This document shows positions 1 through 10,867 of a DNA stretch of 64,000 nt, in pieces. The stretch is taken from contig OY987300.1 in the NCBI GenBank assembly GCA_963920635.1, forward strand, positions 81,011,899-81,075,898, given 5' to 3'. Every line of letters begins with the position of its first letter. The first letter of the stretch is position 1. The stretch comes from Pseudeuparius sepicola (taxonomy: Eukaryota > Arthropoda > Insecta > Coleoptera > Anthribidae). Below the pieces are notes generated by a model. It saw only the letters and a list, made by a program, of their open reading frames with translations. It did no database searches and was not told where the DNA came from. A program made the translations under genes and the position numbers.

Positions 1-56
1 AGATGTTGGCTTTGTTTACTTTTTGGTATTTTACTCGTATTTATAAATAATTTTAT

Positions 57-545
57 TTGTGGCGATTTGGAATCAATCAAAATAAAATAAATAACGCACT
101 CCCATGGAAACCAGTCCATATTTTATGACACAATCACAATCAATTAAGAAATTTTCAATAAAAACTATGTTAAAAATAATTATATTGGTCCTATTTACAA
201 ACAGAACAATGCACTTTATCATACTAAAAGGTAAAAGGAATTTTGAAAAGTTTTATTGAAAAAAAAAATTTTAGGGCGTCTTTCAATGGTAGCTTGTTAA
301 ATATTTACCTGTGAAACGAAATCCCGTGCTCTTGCTTTTCACTTCTGCTTTTGCAACCAAACGCTGAACAATTCACTATCGTAATAGTATATTTTCCCCT
401 TAATCACTGTTAGTTTTAATTAACAAATTCACGAAATTAACTCACAACGTACTCGCTTTGTCTGCCACATATAAAATGGCGGCCGTTCAAAACGACGTAA
501 CAAAATCTATACTATACCTCTCCTCTCTCTTTCCTTGTCTAAGGT
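57..545. repeat. Dispersed direct repeat, copy 1
   Basis: This segment is repeated in the same orientation at 7007-7500 with only scattered differences. It holds the first coding exon of a THAP-type gene on the minus strand together with its 5-prime flank, which has a TATA-like TATAAAATGG around 471-480. Similarity stops on both sides in unrelated sequence. I see no primer-binding site, polypurine tract or pol sequence between the copies, so they look like a segmental or element-borne duplication and not a pair of LTRs. Confidence 0.8.
309..379 (-). pseudogene. THAP zinc-finger first exon, start codon lost (copy 1)
   Basis: The minus strand reads a short exon with Cx4C (CSAFGC) followed by KSRSEKQ and ending in SFHR at a consensus donor (CAG/GTAAAT). 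The same exon at 7259-7329 opens with ATG GTG AAT TGT, whereas here the ATG is ATA. THAP domains are C2CH zinc fingers that bind DNA. They occur in host transcription regulators and in P-element-like transposases, and their first exon usually carries the Cx2-4C pair. Any following exon would lie off the left edge of the window. I see no alternative in-frame ATG just upstream, so this copy is probably dead unless it starts on a non-AUG codon. Confidence 0.6.
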
Positions 546-550
546 AGGAG

Positions 551-2120
551 CAATAGCCACTCTCGTGTCTTCATAATTCAATTTCAAAAAGAGAAGTACA
601 ACGCCATATATCTCAGAAACCAAGAACTTAATAATAATAATAATAATAATTCTCACCCTCACAATACTCCAAACTAGGAGTACCCCAGAAGCAACCACAT
701 GCTTGTGCGGGGGAGGGGGGCAATTACTATTATTTTGTCTTCGTTGCCATTTGCGGCTAGGGCCGACTTTTTTCCCGATAGAACTAGGATAGCATTCGCT
801 CAAGTACTACGGAAAACCCTAGAAAACCGTAGTAATCCCAGTGAGTGTAGGACAATTAGTAAATCGCACGGATAAAGCTATTTAGGAGCAATACCGTGAA
901 TCCACATTTGTCCAGCGCTCTTGGCCATAGCGGTGTTTCTTTAAAGACATGTGCATGTGCCTGCCTCGAACCAAGGTCGATCGAAGGCAGAAAAACATGC
1001 AGCCTAAAAAGTCAGCGCCGGTACGAGCGACGCCACCGCGACCCCTCATGTTTATACCTGATCAAAAAAACCTGGGACAGACACAGATAATGGTATGGTC
1101 GTTTTAACAGATATATAAATATATCTCTTCTGTTTATTCTCTACTCAACCGGCCGATTCCCCTAAACGCATTAAGTATTTTGCCCCAACAAAGGACCAGA
1201 TGAATACCTTCACAGATAAGACGGATTCTCTGAAATAATCCATTATCACAAACACTCTCTCTCTCTCTGTGTGTAGAGTTATTCCGTACATTTCCCAGCG
1301 ATGCTCGTTATACTGAATAATAAACAGAACCGACCGGCGCACGAATCTTGTGAAATAAATGCCGAGTAAGGCCGTAACGAGCACTCCAACTATTTCGAAA
1401 CGAGCGTCCCAAAAGGCCCAGAGCGGCGTCTGTGTACACCGCACGCGACTGGTTGTTTTCTGTCGATTAAGTTGCGTTAATTTTGCTGTAGTAAGGTCGG
1501 ATGCGGAGATTCAAACGCACTGGTTTCTTCGCGGTTTAATTTCTACGTATCAGAGTTCTACCAAAGTCTATAAATACTAAACTAGGCTCACTCCTTTGAT
1601 CTCTCGACAATTTTTTGTGACCGGTCGTAAATCAGCGTCACCTCGCACGCTTCGCATTTACGAGGGCGACCAAACGAAATCGCCGTCAAGCTAGTTATAC
1701 GGGGGCAGGTTCATATTGACTTTCCATTATTTACCAAAGTTTACAAATGTTAGTATACCTACTTGCAGACTTTGCTACAACATTATTTGTGTAGGTAAGT
1801 GTGCCGTTAGTTTTTGGTAGGTACAGTTAAATTAAAACAAAAGGTAGCTATTACCAGAATCTACATAATTAGTAGGTATATCTGTAGACTTTGGTTGGAA
1901 CATCAATAAAAATGGATTTTTTTACATTTTACGTTCATTTTTAATAAAGCCTAACAAAACATAGAGCAGACAAAAACATAAATAACAAATAAATATTTAA
2001 CGACAAAGAGTTAAACTAATCATATCTACTTGTTCATCCTGTAGTAAATATTTTGATATTTAAATTGACATAAACAATACAGAACAAAATATTACGCATA
2101 CCTAGCTACACAAGCATGCG
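551..2120. other. No recognisable gene
   Basis: Short open frames occur here, but none resembles a known protein or has splice-site support. The sequence is unique AT-rich DNA with simple repeats. Confidence 0.5.
629..650. repeat. (AAT)n microsatellite
   Basis: A run of about seven AAT units. A G-rich run follows near 707-719 and a CT/GT run near 1255-1276. Confidence 0.9.
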
Positions 2121-2126
2121 TCTTAC

Positions 2127-2307
2127 CATAAGCTTCTGGCAATAATCTTAATGGGACAGCCGAGGGGACAGCAGTTTTTACCAAACGTTTTCCGGACGAA
2201 GTGAATGACTGATCATCAAAATGTGCCATGCAAATTCTTATAGGTTTATATGGCTCTTCAGGTGGAATATTCGCAAATTTATGTTCTCCGATGAACCGTA
2301 AGGCATT
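2127..2307 (-). CDS. THAP-domain protein, second exon
   Basis: This minus-strand exon codes for the second half of a THAP C2CH zinc finger. It contains the Cx2H pair in ICMAHFDD, then SFTSSGKRLVKTAVPSAVP, matching the family pattern C-x2-H-F followed by a basic Leu and the AVP box. It starts in phase 0 after ATAAAAG and ends in phase 1 at TATG/GTAAGA. Joined to the exon at 2428-2538, the first Cys pair and the C-x2-H pair are about 51 residues apart, within the 35-53 usual for THAP. The acceptor has a weak pyrimidine tract. A possible next exon after CTACAG near 2055 would meet a stop almost at once, so the protein may be little more than the finger. THAP proteins bind DNA in the nucleus; the target cannot be read from here. 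Confidence 0.72.
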
Positions 2308-2427
2308 CTTTTATTGCTGGCACCTTCAAATTTTCAATATTTTAAAATTATACCTATATTATTCTTCAATTAATACTTAAGTATTCAAATGTCACATAAA
2401 AATGTCTTAATTTTTGTAGGTAGGTAC

Positions 2428-2538
2428 CTCAAACTCAATCTTACCTTCCAGGTTCTTTAGGAAATGAAAAAAGGTAATATAGTCTTTTGAACTGGTTTTA
2501 CAGCCATCCGCACTGCAGTAAAAGGCGTTACTAGGCAT
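2428..2538 (-). CDS. THAP-domain protein, first exon
   Basis: The exon starts at ATG (2538-2536) with MPSNAFYCSADGC, so the zinc-binding Cx4C pair lies at residues 8 and 13. FFHFLKNLEG follows, where the family normally has an F-P-K motif. I end the exon at GAG/GTACCT (37 codons, phase 0), because this keeps frame with the exon at 2127-2307. A stronger-looking donor 17 bp earlier (GAAG/GTAAGA) gives phase 1, which does not fit. The invariant Trp of THAP is replaced by Phe in this joining (KIEFENALRF), so either the finger is atypical or the exon border differs slightly. The intron would be 120 bp. Confidence 0.68.
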
Positions 2539-3290
2539 CACTACAACCGTTGATTGAATTCCATCGACGCTACAACACAGTCACGGTCGGCCGGTAATAT
2601 TTTGCGCACACCCGGTAGAATGCGAACGAACCGCTCTCAGCTACACTGTGTACAGCTTATTTTCTTATATTATAAGATATCGATCGGCTCGATGAGGAGG
2701 GGAGCGGGAGAGGGCCAGAGGGAAACGTTTGTTTACACAACGCCGAGTGCCCGGACTTATTAGTATATCGCAGGACGCTGGTTCTACTTAACGATCAAAC
2801 GGCATGATAATATCCTTTAACACCGGGAAATGAGATATGACCGCCGGGCTGGGACCGTGATTTTAAATGGGGCGTGTCCGTCATTTATTTCCCGGAGAGC
2901 GTCATTTGCATGGGCTGCAGGTGCTCATTATTCACGTTTATCACGGGAATGCACGTTTCGTATTAAAGAAAATACTGCAGGGCGGCTAGCCCGGGTGAAA
3001 TATGAGCGGGCACTTCAACAGCATGCCGGGATTTCGCATAAACGTTGCGCATTATCTTTAAACTTTCGCGCGCTACCAAGAGCCGAGGTCAAAGATTAAA
3101 CTATTGTTGAAGTTGGCCATTACATTTATTTAGTTTAAATATCATCGCAGGAAAATTAGCTACGCTACAGAAGTCTGGAACAATGTAACATTTTAGAATG
3201 CAGTGGACGTTGGCTTCTATCCATGAAATCAAAATAAATTACTTTTGTGTTCATTTATAAAATTAATAAAAAAATTAACAAAAAAAATTA
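2539..3290. other. 5-prime flank of the THAP gene; otherwise no recognisable gene
   Basis: The DNA is moderately GC-rich just upstream of the THAP start codon and may include its promoter. The open frames at 2554-2763 and 2830-3099 match nothing I recognise. Confidence 0.4.
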
Positions 3291-3911
3291 ACACCGACTT
3301 CAAAAATTTGCCCGTATGCACACTCCACTAAAAATTAAATATAAAAATAAGAAAAAATAACACCGAATTCATAAATTTGCCCGTATGCACATTTCAACTA
3401 AAATTTTAGAAATATTTTTCTCTTTCTAAATTGAGTTATCTTTGGATTTGGTGACAGTCAAGGCAAGGAATATGCATACATCATATCCTACATACATCAT
3501 AACTTACTGTCACCGACTCCAAAGGTAACTCAATTTAGAAAGAGAAAAATATTTCTAAAATCTTAGTTGAAATATGCATACCTACGGGCAAATTTATGAA
3601 CTTTCATTCCCTATTTATCTACCCTTAGGGGTGGAATTTTTTCTTCACATTTAAACGGGGCCACTCCTAAAGTAATCCCTTTCTAATAAAAAAGGAATCA
3701 TCGAAATCGGTTCAATATGAAATTTCATCCCCTTATTTGTCCACCCTTAGGGGTGCAATTTTTTCTTCAAATTTAAATGGGACAATTCTGTAGGTATACC
3801 CTTTCAAATAAAAAAGAATTGTCCAAATCGGTTTATAAATGACGGAGTTCTGAGGTAACAAATAATATACAACCGAATTGATAACCTCCTCCATTTTTGA
3901 AGTCGGTTAAA
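3291..3911. repeat. Inverted-end insect repeat with internal tandem units
   Basis: The segment is bounded by ACCGACTTCAAAAAT and its inverse TTTTTGAAGTCGGTTAA. Inside are a tandem doublet of about 70 bp (3292-3400), a 233-bp foldback (3368-3600), and two tandem units of about 120 bp (about 3609-3727 and 3728-3850), each with CACCCTTAGGGGTG or a close variant, a TTTTTTCTTC tract and an ATCGGTT-type end. From memory, repeats with AAGTCGGTT ends are widespread in insect genomes. I see no coding capacity. Confidence 0.75.
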
Positions 3912-3914
3912 AAT

Positions 3915-4300
3915 TATTAATTTATAAAACTCTGCATTTTGAGATAATGCAGAGACAAACATTCTGTATAATATTGTATTGGATCTTTGGCCAGATGCTT
4001 TTAAAATTCCTATTTTTCTCAGCTTTGACACCTACAGAATAGAACTCCCTGTATATTTTTTGTTCAAGTTTGGCATATGGTGCCTTTTGGTTGTCCTGAT
4101 TATAAATAAAAAAAACGCTAAATTGTTTTCATGAAAATCGGGGGTATAAAACAATTGCAGCCGGTCCTGGTTTTGCATTTTGAAAATGGTAGAAAGGTCA
4201 ATAGAAGCGGCTTGTGAAGGTCTTTCAAACAAAAAAGGTTTGAAAGTATATAAAATTGTTCGGCAAATGTTCAAGTTTATATACGAACAATTTTGACTTC
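3915..4300. mobile_element. Half copy of the palindromic core family (copy F)
   Basis: This matches one arm of the element at 41262-42442: the AACTCCCTGTATATTTTTTG box, then the GAAAATCGGGGGTATAAAA box and the block before TTCAAACAAAAAAGG. The opposite arm is missing. Confidence 0.7.
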
Positions 4301-4848
4301 TCTGTTTATTTTTCCAGCATGATTATCTGTTTGTATTGTCCGCAGCGACCACCACCAAATAGCACACCATAAAGCTGGAATTTCGGAATTTTCGCGTTTT
4401 TAAAAAAATATAGGTGGCTTTCTGTTAGCAGGAAATAAAATATTTGCCCGCCGTTATGAAACTCGAATGTGTTTTGGCCCATAGTTTATACCTACGCAAC
4501 GTTTAAATATCAAAACGGACATTTTCTGCGTTAAAAACTGCAGTTTTAATTATTAACAGGCATAAAACAAACGGTAAATTGGGGAAATACGATTTGTTTT
4601 CTTTGAAACCGTGCTAATGACTTTTAGGACTTTCAACGATATTTTCGCGTTTTTTGCATTCTAAAAAAAGTGTCAGCCACTACAGTTTGTAGTCAATAAA
4701 CATCTTATGCAAATTTACCAAAATAAACAAACATTTCTGTCTGATTCAAAACAGTTTGCATGAAAAGTAGCCTATATTTTCTGTGGAACTACCTAATAGA
4801 ATAACATCTAGTAAAAGAAAATATCTTTTTCTTAGTGGCCCGTGTGTA
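4301..4848. other. No recognisable gene
   Basis: AT-rich sequence without supported coding or RNA features. Confidence 0.5.
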
Positions 4849-5752
4849 CAGGGTGGTTCATTATAAATTGACACCCCCCTTAACTTGCTAGTTTTTGAGG
4901 TTAGAAAAAAAAGTTTTTTACAAAAGTTTTCGATACTAATACAAAGTTTTTTGTGACGTTATTGGACCGTGTACAGTGTGTTCTAGAAAGCCGTGGCAGA
5001 CATAACTTATGTTTTTTTAAATGGAACACCCTATATATTTTTGCATTTTGAAATCTGCTCATCAAGGCAATTAAAATGATATTAAACTTTGTGGCATTAT
5101 CTTTTTCCGTTTTTGAAAAATTCCGTTTTCAAATTTTATACTAAATTTATTTTATTTTATTTATTTTATTTAACTCGAATTTGTGGATCTCGTGATAAAG
5201 ATAAATGATCGATGTAATAACAAAAAATATTTGTTTTAAACAAGAGAGTAACATAGTGAAACTTCAAAATGTTTAGGAGCCTTTTCAAATTTTACTGATT
5301 ATATTCTCGAAATAAGAATTTCAGGAAAATCGTAAAAGCTCCTAAACATTTTGGAGTTTCACTATGTCACTCTCTTGTTTAAAACAAATATTTTTCGTTG
5401 TTACATTGATCGTCTATCTTTATCACGAGATCCACAAATTAGAGTTAAATAAATTTAGTATAAAATTTGAATACAGAATTTTTCAAAAACCGAAAAAGAT
5501 AATGCCACAAAGTTTAATACTATTTTGATTGCCTTGATGAGCAGATTTCAAAAATGCAAAAATATATAGGGTGTTCCATTTAAAAAAGCATAAGTTATGT
5601 CTGCCACGGCTTTCTAGAATACACTGTATAAGTTCCAATAGCGTCACAAAAAACTTTGTATTAGTATCTAAAACTTTTAGAAAACACTTTTTTTTTCTAA
5701 CCTCAAAAACTAACAAGTTAAAGGGGGTGTCAATTTATAATGAACCACCTTG
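4849..5752. mobile_element. Foldback MITE, about 0.9 kb
   Basis: This is an almost complete palindrome. The left arm begins CAGGGTGGTTCATTATAAA and the right arm is its inverse. Arms of roughly 420-440 bp face each other across a loop of about 50 bp near 5286-5336. A TA pair flanks each end (4847-4848, 5753-5754), as expected for Tc1/mariner-superfamily insertion. Shorter relatives lie at about 12963-13105 and 31186-31521. Open frames inside are just the mirrored arms. Confidence 0.85.
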
Positions 5753-5888
5753 TACAACGCTTTCACAATATTTACTTATGATAGGTTATGTTCTAAGAAA
5801 TATCCCTTTGGCCACATACCACACACTTTCTGATTCTCATTATATACTAAATTAGTCACTACTAATAAACAGTCTATAAATAAAAAAA

Positions 5889-6308
5889 AACACTTCAAAA
5901 TACGAATAAAATTGAAAATAAAAAACTTTTTTAAAAACAAGCTTTTATTTAAGCCATGTACTAAAACGAATAAAATAAGTTTAGGTTTTCGTTAAGATTT
6001 TGCAAATTGAAATTGAAAAGCTTGTCGCGCGAAAGTAGGTAGGTACTAATAATTTTTTGGACAGTGATTGGTTGATAAGCAAGTACCTATTTGCCAAAGT
6101 ATGCATTTTTTCTTTACAATTCGCGCGACAAGCTTTTCAATTTGCAAAAACTGGTCGCAATTTGGAATTGAATTATCTTATTAATGGAAACCCAACTTAT
6201 CCCAAATTATCTTAACGAAAATCCAACTTAATTTATTCGTTTTAGTACATGGCTTAAATAAAAGCTTGTTTTTAAAAAGGTGTTTTTTTTATTTTCAATT
6301 TTATTTAT
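5889..6308. mobile_element. Foldback element, about 420 bp
   Basis: Inverted arms share AAAACAAGCTTTTATTTAAG, GTACTAAAACGAATAAA and the GAAAAGCTTGTCGCGCGAA block around a short centre near 6035-6110. There is no coding content. Confidence 0.75.
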
Positions 6309-7006
6309 TTTATTCACGTTAAAAAAATATATTCCAACCTCTATTGCAGTTGGACTTATTTTTAAAACATGCAAGCTTCAGTGTTCCTGCCTATACTGGA
6401 TGAAAATATCGAGATTCCCTCTCTATATAGAAGGGGCAAATCAAAGTAGATTTAATGCGATTTCATAATCAAATTTAGGACATAACCTTATTTACAAAGT
6501 TGTAGAAGATTGGAGACGGTTTATATTATTAACTACAGGCGCCTCGTGGCGACCCAAGCCTTAAAAATGAGCTCAGACTTTCCAAAAATAACCCTAATTA
6601 ATTTCGTTTCCAAGTTTATCGCTGTTTACTTTCGAAAGGGTTGTGTTTTATTCACGCTTTTGTTCCTTTGATGTCGGAATTCTTAATACAATGTATAAAT
6701 ATCCAAAGACGTATTTTACAAAACTCAATCTTTCCCACAAAATATTTTGAATGGTTTATTACATAAAGAGGCGGAAAATTCTTCTCGAGCCGATTTGTAC
6801 ATTTGTTAGACTCCTCCCAAGTTTAGAGAAGGTGCTGAGAAAATGACATTTTTTTACCACGATAACGTTATTTATAGTGTATTCGAAGGAATGTTAAAAA
6901 TGAAAAGGTTTTTAATTTTGACTTAGTAATTTGAAATATTGGTATTTATTTGCAGATAATTTCCCAAATGTAAAACTAGTGTCAAGTGCTGAAATATATT
7001 TATATG
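6309..7006. other. No recognisable gene
   Basis: Unique AT-rich DNA. The next exon of the THAP copy at 7259 would be expected on this side, but I could not recognise it. Confidence 0.45.
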
Positions 7007-7500
7007 TGGCGATTTGGAATCAATCAAAATAAAATATATAATGCACGCCCACGGAAACCAGCCCATATTTTATGAAACTATCATAATCGATTAAATATTT
7101 TCAATAAATACGATGTTAAAAAATAATTATATTGGTCCTATTTACAAACAAAAGAATGCACTTTATCATACTAAAAGGTAGAAGGAATTTGAAGAAGTTA
7201 TATTGAGAAAAAATAAAGTTTTAGGGCATCTTTCAAAGGTAGCTTGTTAAATATTTACCTGTGAAACGAAATCCCGGGCTCTTGCTTTTCACTTCTGCTT
7301 TTGCAACCAAACGCCGAACAATTCACCATCGTAAGAGTATATTTTCCCCTTAATCACTGTTACTTTTAATTCACAAATTCACGAAATCAACTCACAACGT
7401 ACTCGCTTTGTCTGCCACATATAAAATGGCCGCCGTTCAAGACGACGTAACAAAATCTCTACACGCCAGGGTAGGCAAGCTGTTTTTCCTTGTCTAAGGT
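7007..7500. repeat. Dispersed direct repeat, copy 2
   Basis: Same orientation as 57-545. Shared landmarks include GGCGATTTGGAATCAATCAA, CACATATAAAATGG and CCTTGTCTAAGGT. This copy keeps the intact THAP start codon. Confidence 0.8.
7259..7329 (-). CDS. THAP zinc-finger first exon (copy 2)
   Basis: On the minus strand, ATG at 7329-7327 opens MVNCSAFGCKSRSEKQ and the exon runs to SFH plus two bases at the donor CAG/GTAAAT (23 codons, phase 2). It has the Cx4C pair of a THAP finger and the usual exon border just before the F-P motif. An 86-bp stretch upstream carries a TATA-like box in both copies, so this may be a complete promoter plus exon 1. No second exon was found below 7258; the gene may be split by insertions or be a duplicated promoter-exon fragment. 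It could equally be the 5-prime end of a THAP-bearing transposon. Confidence 0.6.
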
Positions 7501-7523
7501 GCTATTCCTTTCGAACGCACATA

Positions 7524-8306
7524 CAGTGTGTCCACGGATGGACTTGGCTATTACTTGTAAAAAATTTTATTTTCAATTCTTCGAAAAAAGTCATTCTTCA
7601 TAAAAAAGTCTGCTTGTTCTTAAAAGAAAATTGGCATGGAAAAAGTTGACATTACTTATACTGGGTGACCAGAAAATTAAAGAAACGTTAATTAGCATAG
7701 GAGTAAACTACCTCTATTTGTAGAGATAATGAAAAAAGTTATAAAGAAAATTTGCTCAGCGTGGTAAGCTACTTAAGTGTACAAAATTTCAAAGCGTTAG
7801 GCCTACTTTGATTTTTTTATTGTATTCTCTTTTTTTACGATTCTAGGCCTACTTTGTATTTTGGAAAATATTGGAGGAAACGCAAAGTGGGCCTAGGATT
7901 GTCAAAAATTTTTCCATCATACACAGTTTCCTATTCTGAGTAACTTTTATTTATAAGTTTTGTCTTACTACCTACAGAAAATTATTTGATCGAAGAAAAA
8001 CAAGAAAAAAATCAAAAAATCGAAGTAGGCCTAACGCTTTGAAATTTTGTACACTTAAGTAGCATACCACGCTGAGCAAATTTGCTTTATAACTTTTTTC
8101 ATTATCTCTACAAATAGAGGTAGTTTACTCTTATGCTAATTAACGTTTCTTTAATTTTCTGGTCACCCAGTATAAGTAATGTCAACTTTTTCCATGCCAA
8201 TTTTATTTTAAGAACAAGCAGACTTTTTTATGAAGAATGACTTTTTTCGAAGAATTGAAAATAAATTTTTTTATAAGTATAGTTAAGTCCATCCATGGAC
8301 ACTCTG
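7524..8306. mobile_element. Nested foldback element, 783 bp
   Basis: The outer inverted repeat begins CAGTGTGTCCACGGATGGAC and ends with its inverse, with TA on both sides. Inside both arms, at matching positions (about 7658 and 8172), sits a second end-like boundary, TACTGGGTGACCAGAAAAT. One palindromic element therefore seems to lie in the loop of another. Confidence 0.8.
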
Positions 8307-8891
8307 TATATACATGCATCATGCTCCATCTATTGAACGAGCAACTTGTGGATGTTTAAAAACTACTTTTAGGACTCCTTTAATATATAAAAAAAACTCC
8401 CTCCACATAACAAATAACCACCGTAGCTAAATAAAAAACCCGTTAATCAGATAAGCAATTACTTCGAATCCCTCTGTGATTCCCGCAGGGCAAAAAATAA
8501 AAGCCCCCTGTTCGTGTCCCGTTTATGGAAATGAGTTCGGGGCCCGAACTGATAAAAATTCTTCGCCGTGTGAAGCGGTCTCCGTTCCAAATTAAACAAA
8601 TTGTCTCGTCTGCCGCAGTTTACGGCCTTTTGTTGTGCCCCAAACCCCAAACCGTTAGTAAATTATAATTGAAATTAGTCCGGCATAACCGTCGTTTCGC
8701 GAAATTGGCGACCTCCCGTTTAGTTGGTCCCTCGAGGGGAAACACCCTGTAAGAACACCCTGTATGCTGCGCACAAACTAACTTTTATGTATTTTTTTAT
8801 GTTTTTGACTTTTTAAATAGAGCAAAGAAGATATATGTACCTTGAAATATCCATTAGACAATTATTATGAAAAATAATAACTAATATTGAG
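8307..8891. other. No recognisable gene
   Basis: Mixed-composition unique sequence with two stray ACACCCTGTA-type element ends near 8745-8765. Confidence 0.45.
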
Positions 8892-9668
8892 ATAATTCCG
8901 AGGATTATTTCCCTCATACTGCTTCCATCCAATAAGCTAGCTCCTTCCATAAAAATCCCACCAATCATATGCCTCTGCTAGCGATAATTGCACTTGTGCA
9001 AAAGCAAAGCAGTAATACCACTTATGCAATTATCACTTCGTTGCTTAGCAACCGCGAATCTGTTCGATACACGCACGTGCTTCTTAAAATTGGTGTCTTT
9101 CACACTGTTCTAAATTATGCAGCTTATAAATTATGTTGCGGTATTATTAAGCATTGTATCAACGAATTTATATAACTTTTACATTGCTAAATTGTTGTTA
9201 TTAGACCTCCGTCTCCGTTTAAATTTATGACACGCATTCAGAAAATACACCAACGCTAACAGGTGTAGGTATAATCGCATTTGCCTTGGATATCCAAGCG
9301 TCATGTTTGTTTACTCGAACGCTACAGTCGAAGCTGTCAATAAACTCGTTCAAAATGCGTCGTTTTAAAAATGTAAATATAGAAAAAATCAATACAGAAA
9401 TTATTAAATCGTATTCGTGAAATAATCTAGACAAATACCACTCGTGACGAAAATTTTTCTAAATAATTTTATTCTCAAGCGCTATTTTGCCCATTAGCAA
9501 AACCACTCCTACAAATTGGGCTTTTATTTTCAGAGATAAAATCCCTCGAGCTTCGCTTTCGGGATTTTATCAGAAAATAAAACACCAATTTATACTCGTG
9601 ATCTTTCTAGTCAACATAGCGCTTTCGAAAAAATTATCGATAAAATTTCCGGCACTTGTGATATTACA
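8892..9668 (+). repeat. Interspersed repeat, copy 1 (inverse of 49250-49978)
   Basis: It runs from GATTATTTCCCTCATACTGC to CCGGCACTTGTGATATTAC and matches the reverse complement of 49250-49978 over its whole length, with indels. It includes a TTGCTTAGCAACCG palindrome. Only this copy has the hairpin AATCCC...GGGATT at 9535-9571. Family unknown; no protein is encoded. Confidence 0.75.
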
Positions 9669-10867
9669 TACGATAATTCACTCACCTTTTAGAAATTCGG
9701 TAATTATTTCCAGTGGTATAATTCATCCCCTATTTGGCTACCTCCCCTATTCTCGAATTCCCTGAACACGAATCCGCCCTTGGTTTATCCCGGTCGGACG
9801 TAGTTTTCGAGAAAATGAATTTTAAAATTTTCCTTTGACATCCCGGATTTCACGACGATATTTGCGGTTGCAATCGGGATGAATTTTACTGTACGCAGCT
9901 CAAATTAATCACCACACTATTTTGCACCTTTTGCGACATCGAAACTTCGCGAAAACCCGCGGAAAAACCGAAATTTTGAAAGATTTTTGCCGTGTTTAGG
10001 ACGCTATTTTCGCCCATTCCCGACATTCGGCGCGCGCCGACGTACTCTCTACTCTACTTTATTACTCTCTACTACGCCTATGGAGGCGGTTTCACGTAGC
10101 ACTCGACTGCGATCGCAGTGACTGTTTGGTGGGCGTGGTTCCGCTGCCAAGCGAATGTCGATGTGATCGGAGTACACTGTTTTCGCAGATACTGTTATAT
10201 ATATTTCTAATTTTCAGATGAAAATGAATTATATCGATGCAATGAATGTCTATGGGACATTTAAAGTCACCTCAATATATTTTTCGTATGGGAGACTTGT
10301 AAAATTTTAGAAATCTCCGTCTACTGTTAATATAATTCAGTCAAAACGCGGTCTGCTTAATAAAGGCGTTTTCACGCAATATCTTTTCTTCTTATATTTA
10401 TACACCTCATATTTAACATTAACTCTTTAAATCAAAAGGCACATGATAGCATACACTTTTCTTTTATTCGGCGCCATTTTGTAGCTACTACTGTCAACAC
10501 ACTTTTACAAATATTGCGGAACACCACATAATTGTTCTGATATAATAGTATAAGCCTCCCCCACCGAACAGTTGAACTGTGATTGCGGTTGACTGCTATG
10601 TGAAACGCATACATTATGAATGGTCGGCCGTCGACGATTTCGTCATCTACTTGTCTCTTTTCGGCTTTAGAGCGGGCGCGTATGCTGTTGTCTCTGTCTC
10701 ACTTGCAATGCATTTATCCTTGTGGATTGCCATAATAACCCGTGAGGTCAATTTAAAATACGGCCAGGCGGCTGCAGATAGGAATGAATTATTATTACAC
10801 ATTAGTAATCTTGACTCCATTAGTAATAATATTGATGCCGCGCCTGGTAAGAATAAAAAAATATATA
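9669..10867. other. No recognisable gene
   Basis: The longest open frame of the area (10579-11073) runs into the arm of the next element and looks accidental. Confidence 0.45.

Noticed and set aside
57..7500. LTR retrotransposon with LTRs at 57-545 and 7007-7500
   Set aside because: The direct repeats hold a THAP coding exon with a splice donor. There is no primer-binding site after the left copy, no polypurine tract before the right one and no gag-pol between.
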